From: Spirochaetaceae bacterium
GTDB taxonomy: Bacteria; Spirochaetota; Spirochaetia; DSM-27196; SLST01
Assembly: GCA_007129695.1 (NCBI GenBank)
Contig: SKVA01000264.1
Span: 1 to 8,876, forward strand
Reading direction: 5' to 3'
Length of the DNA stretch: 8,876 nt
In this document: positions 6,312 through 8,876 of the stretch, piece after piece
How positions within the stretch are numbered: the first letter of the stretch is position 1
How the letters are laid out: the number at the start of each line of letters is the position of its first letter
The notes under the pieces: generated by a model
What the model was told of the DNA's origin: nothing
Databases searched by the model: none
Seen by the model: the letters and a program-made list of their open reading frames with translations, nothing else
Position numbers and translations under genes: made by a program

Positions 6312-6944
6312 TTATGGGTAGAACTGCTTGGTCCATCTGCGATACGCGCCTATCGGGCCGTCGCCCTGCATGAGCGCCGGGGTGGGGACGAACGTCTTGT
6401 GCATCCAGATCGGAACGTCCTGCATGACATCGGCGACAAATCCCTTGATGCCCATCCGGGCGACCAGATTGGTCGTCAAGCCGCGCGGGGCAAACGCAAG
6501 GAGCGGATGAACCATCGACGGTTTCTCGACCCGCTTGACCGACAGCGCGAGGCGTAGCACGACCTCGTCTTCGCTGAGCGGCGCGGCAAGGACGAAGTGA
6601 CGCGTTCGAATCCCGAGGCTTGCCGTGTTCACCTCCACCCTCGCGTACCCAAGCCCGTACTGGTTGATCTCGAGCTCGACGTCGGTTCCCTGGGACCGCC
6701 CGAACGTGCTGCGCGGTCGAGTCATGCGGTAGCGGGCGTTCAGGTATGCGCCTTCGGTCCTCAGATCGCTCTGCATTTCGACGTTCCGGTACCCGTGGAG
6801 CAGCCGCAGATGCCCGATGTCGCAGCTGTTTTCGGCGATCTCCTGCACGTGACCGCGCATGCGGATCTGATGGTGGAGCACCGGGGTCCACCCGTCGGTA
6901 TCGACGTCAGGGATCTCCCACTCAGGCTCCGCGCCGGTCTCGTC
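6312..6944 (-). CDS. Rieske oxygenase, C-terminal catalytic part only (KshA/DAF-36-like)
   Basis: About 210 residues of the catalytic domain of a Rieske non-haem iron oxygenase, in reading frame to TAA at 6314-6312. The frame starts at DETGAEPEWEIP, then HVQEIAENSCDIGHLRLLHG carries the mononuclear iron motif D-x2-H-x4-H (D 6821-6819, H 6812-6810, H 6797-6795). A late DVPIW supplies the likely third carboxylate, and the end GPIGAYRRWTKQFYP matches the closing of the KshA and cholesterol 7-desaturase (DAF-36/Neverland) branch. The N-terminal [2Fe-2S] domain (CxH...Cx2H) that must precede this is absent. Upstream the same frame is only antisense of the lyase gene. The intact enzyme would hydroxylate or desaturate a steroid-like or aromatic substrate using electrons from a separate reductase. 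It is truncated by the join at about 6945, not by a stop codon or mobile element. Confidence 0.85.
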   Translation of the reverse strand, partial: DETGAEPEWEIPDVDTDGWTPVLHHQIRMRGHVQEIAENSCDIGHLRLLHGYRNVEMQSDLRTEGAYLNARYRMTRPRSTFGRSQGTDVELEINQYGLGYARVEVNTASLGIRTRHFVLAAPLSEDEVVLRLALSVKRVEKPSMVHPLLAFAPRGLTTNLVARMGIKGFVADVMQDVPIWMHKTFVPTPALMQGDGPIGAYRRWTKQFYP

Positions 6945-6958
6945 GAGGACGCGGAGCT
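6936..6958. other. Probable chimeric junction between two unrelated sequences
   Basis: On the - strand the Rieske catalytic domain is recognisable up to DETG (codons 6944-6933). On the + strand the lyase is recognisable from VEDAELRERAR (6942 on). Both genes run away from this point and both lack their N-terminal halves here, within about 10-20 bases. There are no terminal repeats, transposase, integrase or attachment-site structure. The shared word GTCGAGGAC (6942-6950) fits either protein and may be the microhomology at the join. Assembly or amplification chimera is more likely than a natural rearrangement. Confidence 0.75.
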
Positions 6959-8747
6959 GCGCGAGCGCGCCCGCACCATCGAGGAGGCGCTGGCCTGGTT
7001 CGTCTACCCCTCCGGCGTGATCGTCAATTTCGGCGATTCCGACAGTCGCGCCATGACCTGCTCGGCCAAGGCGGCCGAGCGTAAATGGACCACGCCGCTG
7101 ATGCAGGCGGTGGCCAGCAGCGGCGCCACGGGCGGTGCGCGCCCCGAGGGCCTGCGCGCCTTTCCCGACTCCGGCTATGCCGTGATCCGCCAGCCCGACG
7201 CGCAGGCCCCCGAGATGCCCGCGCAGGACAGCTATCTCGCGCTTGCGGCGGCGTTTCACTCGCGTACGCACAAGCATGCCGACGATCTGAGTTTCGTGTG
7301 GTACGACCGCGGCCAGCCGATCCTCGTCGATGCCGGGCGTTACGGCTATATCGGCAAGACCGAGCAGGGTTCGGATCTGTGGAAGGAGGGGCACTGGTAC
7401 TCCGATCCGATGCGGATCTTCATGGAGTCCACCCGCGCGCACAATACGCTGGAATTCGACGGCCGCGACTTTCCCCGCAAGGGGGTCAAGCCCTATGGCA
7501 GCGCGTTGGAGCGCACTGCCGAGCGCGACGGGGTGTATGCCATCGAGAGCCGGTGCAAGCATTTCCGCTCCATCCGGCATGATCGGGTGCTTGTGTTCCA
7601 TCCCGGCCGGTGGCTGATCGTCTTCGATGTGTTCAAGGACAATCTGGGTGCGGCGCATGACGTGCGCCAATGGTTCCATGTGGCGCCGGGCAATGTCGTT
7701 CTGCCCGAGCAGGCGGGATACCGCATCCATCTTGCCGACAGCGGTGAGCAGCTTTGCGCATCCCCCCTGCTGCCCGATACCGGGACGACGCCCGTTCTCA
7801 GCGGCCGACGGGAAGCCCGGCTGCAAGGCTGGTGGTCGGGCCGGGAGCGCAGTGCGGAGCCGGCCCCCGCCTTCGCCTTTACGCGCCGCGCCGCCACCGG
7901 GGGGGCCTTCGCAACGCTTTTCACCTTCTCTTCGGAGTGTTCGCCGGACCTTGCCAGAAGCAGGACCAATGCCAGCGGCCAGCGGGTGCGGCTGGCATGG
8001 GAGGACGATGGCGGAAAGCACGAGATCGTTCTCGACAGGACCGAGTCCCTGTCGGTCGAGGTTTCTCGGGATGACGCACACCGGCCCCGGCGGGAGACAG
8101 GGATGTCGGGCGCCGAGCTTGGCCTGCTGCGCGCGGTTCTGTCCGATGCGGGAACCGTTCTGGAGTATGGCGCTGGCGCCGCCGGCATACTCGCCGTGCA
8201 CATGTCGGAGAAATTCGTGATGACGGTCGAAAGCGACCGGGAGCGTGCGCGCCATCTGAGCGAACAGATCTCGGCTATTGCCGCTCCATCGCCGCTCATC
8301 GTCCACCGCGTGGACCACGAGGTCGCGCAGGGGCCAGATGGTACGGTGCGCGATACGACCTGGCTTCGCGCGTTGCCCTACCCCAACGATATCTGGGAGC
8401 AGTCTTTCTTTCACGATCCCGATGCGATCGTGATTAAGGGGCCGATCCCCGTGCTCTGTCTGGCTGCCGTCTTGCTGCGGCTGCGCAAGCCGGCGACCAT
8501 CCTGTTGCCTGGTTACGCGGACCACCCGGAAAATCGTCTGGTTGAACATTTCCTCATGCCTGAGGCGGTGATCGGTCGCATGGCGCAGTTAGACGCCGCG
8601 CCGGGGCTGATCGGCGAGGCGGAAGCCGCCTTCCTGGTCAGGGAGTACTTCGCTATGACAGGCGGGCATGAAGACGCGGACGCCGCCGCACGGGGTGAGG
8701 CGCCTCGGTCCGCGGACAGTGTCGGAGGGGAGCGGGACGAGACATGA
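6942..8747 (+). CDS. Heparinase II/III-type polysaccharide lyase fragment, in frame with a Rossmann-like domain
   Basis: The frame enters at the chimeric junction and stays open to TGA 8745-8747. The first 380 or so residues are the C-terminal half of a heparinase II/III (alginate-lyase-like) protein. IEEALAWFVYPSG and VNFGDSD end the helical toroid. FHSRTHKHADDLSF (about 7255-7300) carries the active-site His residues, followed by ILVDAGRYGY, the RAHNTLEFDG strand, and a beta-sandwich domain with DRVLVFHPG and WFHVAPG. Enzymes of this class cleave uronic-acid polysaccharides by beta-elimination or help process exported ones. The N-terminal part is missing because of the junction, so the native start is outside this sequence. 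The last 215 codons are a different, methyltransferase-like protein described separately. That fusion is unusual for the family: adding one base in the GGG at 8068-8070 would end the lyase at TGA 8072-8074. Product family strong; the fusion doubtful. Confidence 0.85.
   Translation, partial: VEDAELRERARTIEEALAWFVYPSGVIVNFGDSDSRAMTCSAKAAERKWTTPLMQAVASSGATGGARPEGLRAFPDSGYAVIRQPDAQAPEMPAQDSYLALAAAFHSRTHKHADDLSFVWYDRGQPILVDAGRYGYIGKTEQGSDLWKEGHWYSDPMRIFMESTRAHNTLEFDGRDFPRKGVKPYGSALERTAERDGVYAIESRCKHFRSIRHDRVLVFHPGRWLIVFDVFKDNLGAAHDVRQWFHVAPGNVVLPEQAGYRIHLADSGEQLCASPLLPDTGTTPVLSGRREARLQGWWSGRERSAEPAPAFAFTRRAATGGAFATLFTFSSECSPDLARSRTNASGQRVRLAWEDDGGKHEIVLDRTESLSVEVSRDDAHRPRRETGMSGAELGLLRAVLSDAGTVLEYGAGAAGILAVHMSEKFVMTVESDRERARHLSEQISAIAAPSPLIVHRVDHEVAQGPDGTVRDTTWLRALPYPNDIWEQSFFHDPDAIVIKGPIPVLCLAAVLLRLRKPATILLPGYADHPENRLVEHFLMPEAVIGRMAQLDAAPGLIGEAEAAFLVREYFAMTGGHEDADAAARGEAPRSADSVGGERDET
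8103..8747 (+). CDS. Rossmann-fold, SAM methyltransferase-like protein (probably its own gene)
   Basis: 214 residues from ATG 8103 to TGA 8745-8747. TVLEYGAGAAG followed by VMTVESDRERARHL is the motif I / motif II layout of a class I SAM-binding fold (a variant of EYGSGGST...VESD). Later stretches, LPYPNDIWEQSFF, DAIVIKGPIPVLC, and ILLPGYADHP, match a family I recall from Rhodobacterales polysaccharide or glycan clusters. It has no known reaction to my knowledge. It reads in the same frame as the lyase, so by sequence alone it is a C-terminal domain. Homologues as I remember them begin with a short helix just before the EYG motif, as this one does at MSGAELGLLRAVL, and a weak GGGAG-like site precedes the ATG. 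That argues for a separate gene. The acidic tail (GHEDADAAARGEAPR onward) is low in complexity. Confidence 0.65.
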   Translation: MSGAELGLLRAVLSDAGTVLEYGAGAAGILAVHMSEKFVMTVESDRERARHLSEQISAIAAPSPLIVHRVDHEVAQGPDGTVRDTTWLRALPYPNDIWEQSFFHDPDAIVIKGPIPVLCLAAVLLRLRKPATILLPGYADHPENRLVEHFLMPEAVIGRMAQLDAAPGLIGEAEAAFLVREYFAMTGGHEDADAAARGEAPRSADSVGGERDET

Positions 8748-8876
8748 AGAACCAGCGTGATCACAAACCGCGCGACGGCGGAGAGGTTGTCGAGAACTCC
8801 GCGCATATGCCCGCCCATACGGATCGGGAGCTGCATATTCCCCTGAGCAGCCGTGCGGTGTTCTGGCAACCGCGCC
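8744..8876 (+). CDS. N-terminus of the next gene, unidentified (partial)
   Basis: ATG at 8744-8746 overlaps the preceding TGA in a 4-base ATGA, the typical sign of translational coupling within an operon. GGAGGGGAG at 8723-8732 lies upstream, a little far from the start. The 44 codons present read MKNQRDHKPRDGGEVVENSA, then a second part ending IPLSSRAVFWQPR. They are hydrophilic with no signal peptide. The VFWQPR ending reminds me of the start of glycan-locus methyltransferases or glycosyltransferases in alphaproteobacteria, but this is too short to assign. The frame runs off the window. Confidence 0.6.
   Translation, partial: MKNQRDHKPRDGGEVVENSAHMPAHTDRELHIPLSSRAVFWQPR

Noticed and set aside
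5476..6321. + strand ORF of 281 codons opposite the DUF1295 gene
   Set aside because: It is extremely Arg/Asp/Glu-rich low-complexity antisense of a membrane protein whose family motifs are clear.
6312..8549. A 745-codon open frame on the - strand through the whole right half
   Set aside because: Only the part up to about 6944 has family signatures (Rieske catalytic domain). The rest is antisense to the lyase and methyltransferase-like frame, is rich in Arg, Gly and Pro without motifs, and is open simply because the DNA is GC-rich.
1..8876. GATC-site density as a marker of the foreign junction
   Set aside because: Hand counts gave about 18-26 per kb in samples of the kinase region but only about 7-9 per kb in both the DUF1295/Rieske region and the right half, so it varies by gene and does not mark 6945.
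1..8876. CRISPR array, tRNA, rRNA, insertion-sequence ends or phage genes
   Set aside because: No regularly spaced repeats, cloverleaf-like stretches, terminal inverted repeats around an ORF, or transposase/integrase motifs were seen.

Overview
This is high-GC bacterial DNA with densely packed genes. It appears to be two unrelated pieces joined near position 6945. The left part (about 1-6944) looks like a high-GC spirochaete or a similar environmental lineage. The main reason is the receiver-first, multi-PAS histidine kinase, whose receiver wording (FLSSHTE, SYGYIVKN) I associate with Spirochaetales. The right part (about 6945-8876) resembles an alphaproteobacterial (Rhodobacterales-type) surface-polysaccharide locus. 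Both taxonomic calls come from recalled family patterns, not from a search.

Layout, left to right. Positions 1-102 hold the C-terminal tail of an unidentified + strand gene. Facing it on the - strand is a 30-codon ORF (211-119) with a near-perfect ribosome binding site, 40 nt downstream of a 947-residue soluble hybrid sensor kinase (3095-252; REC, three PAS, a PocR-like domain, HisKA_2 and HATPase). Upstream of the kinase, on the same strand, is a complete HpcH/HpaI-family aldolase (3977-3210). It diverges from a glucarate dehydratase-like enolase-superfamily gene (4159-5192) across a 181-bp control region with a 10-bp direct repeat. Intact, the dehydratase and aldolase would perform consecutive steps: D-glucarate to 5-keto-4-deoxyglucarate, then to pyruvate plus tartronate semialdehyde. 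The dehydratase is broken, however: about 80-90 internal codons are missing at a GCCGGG site and the frame shifts. Two overlapping inverted repeats follow it. A - strand pair comes next: a DUF1295 / steroid 5-alpha-reductase-like membrane protein (6273-5281), and upstream of it the catalytic half of a Rieske oxygenase of the KshA/DAF-36 type (to 6312).

The Rieske gene loses its N-terminal half exactly where a + strand heparinase II/III-type lyase, also lacking its N-terminus, begins. Two back-to-back genes both missing their 5' ends at one point, with no mobile element, is best explained by a chimeric join. The lyase frame continues without a stop into a Rossmann-fold, methyltransferase-like protein (from ATG 8103). 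A one-base G-run error near 8068 could be hiding the lyase stop. The last gene starts in a 4-base ATGA overlap at 8744 and runs off the window.

I see no tRNA, rRNA, CRISPR array, transposase or phage gene. No clearly new multi-gene system stands out. The most notable items are the chimeric junction, the internally deleted dehydratase, the uncharacterised small ORF behind the kinase, and the possible steroid-type Rieske/reductase pair.
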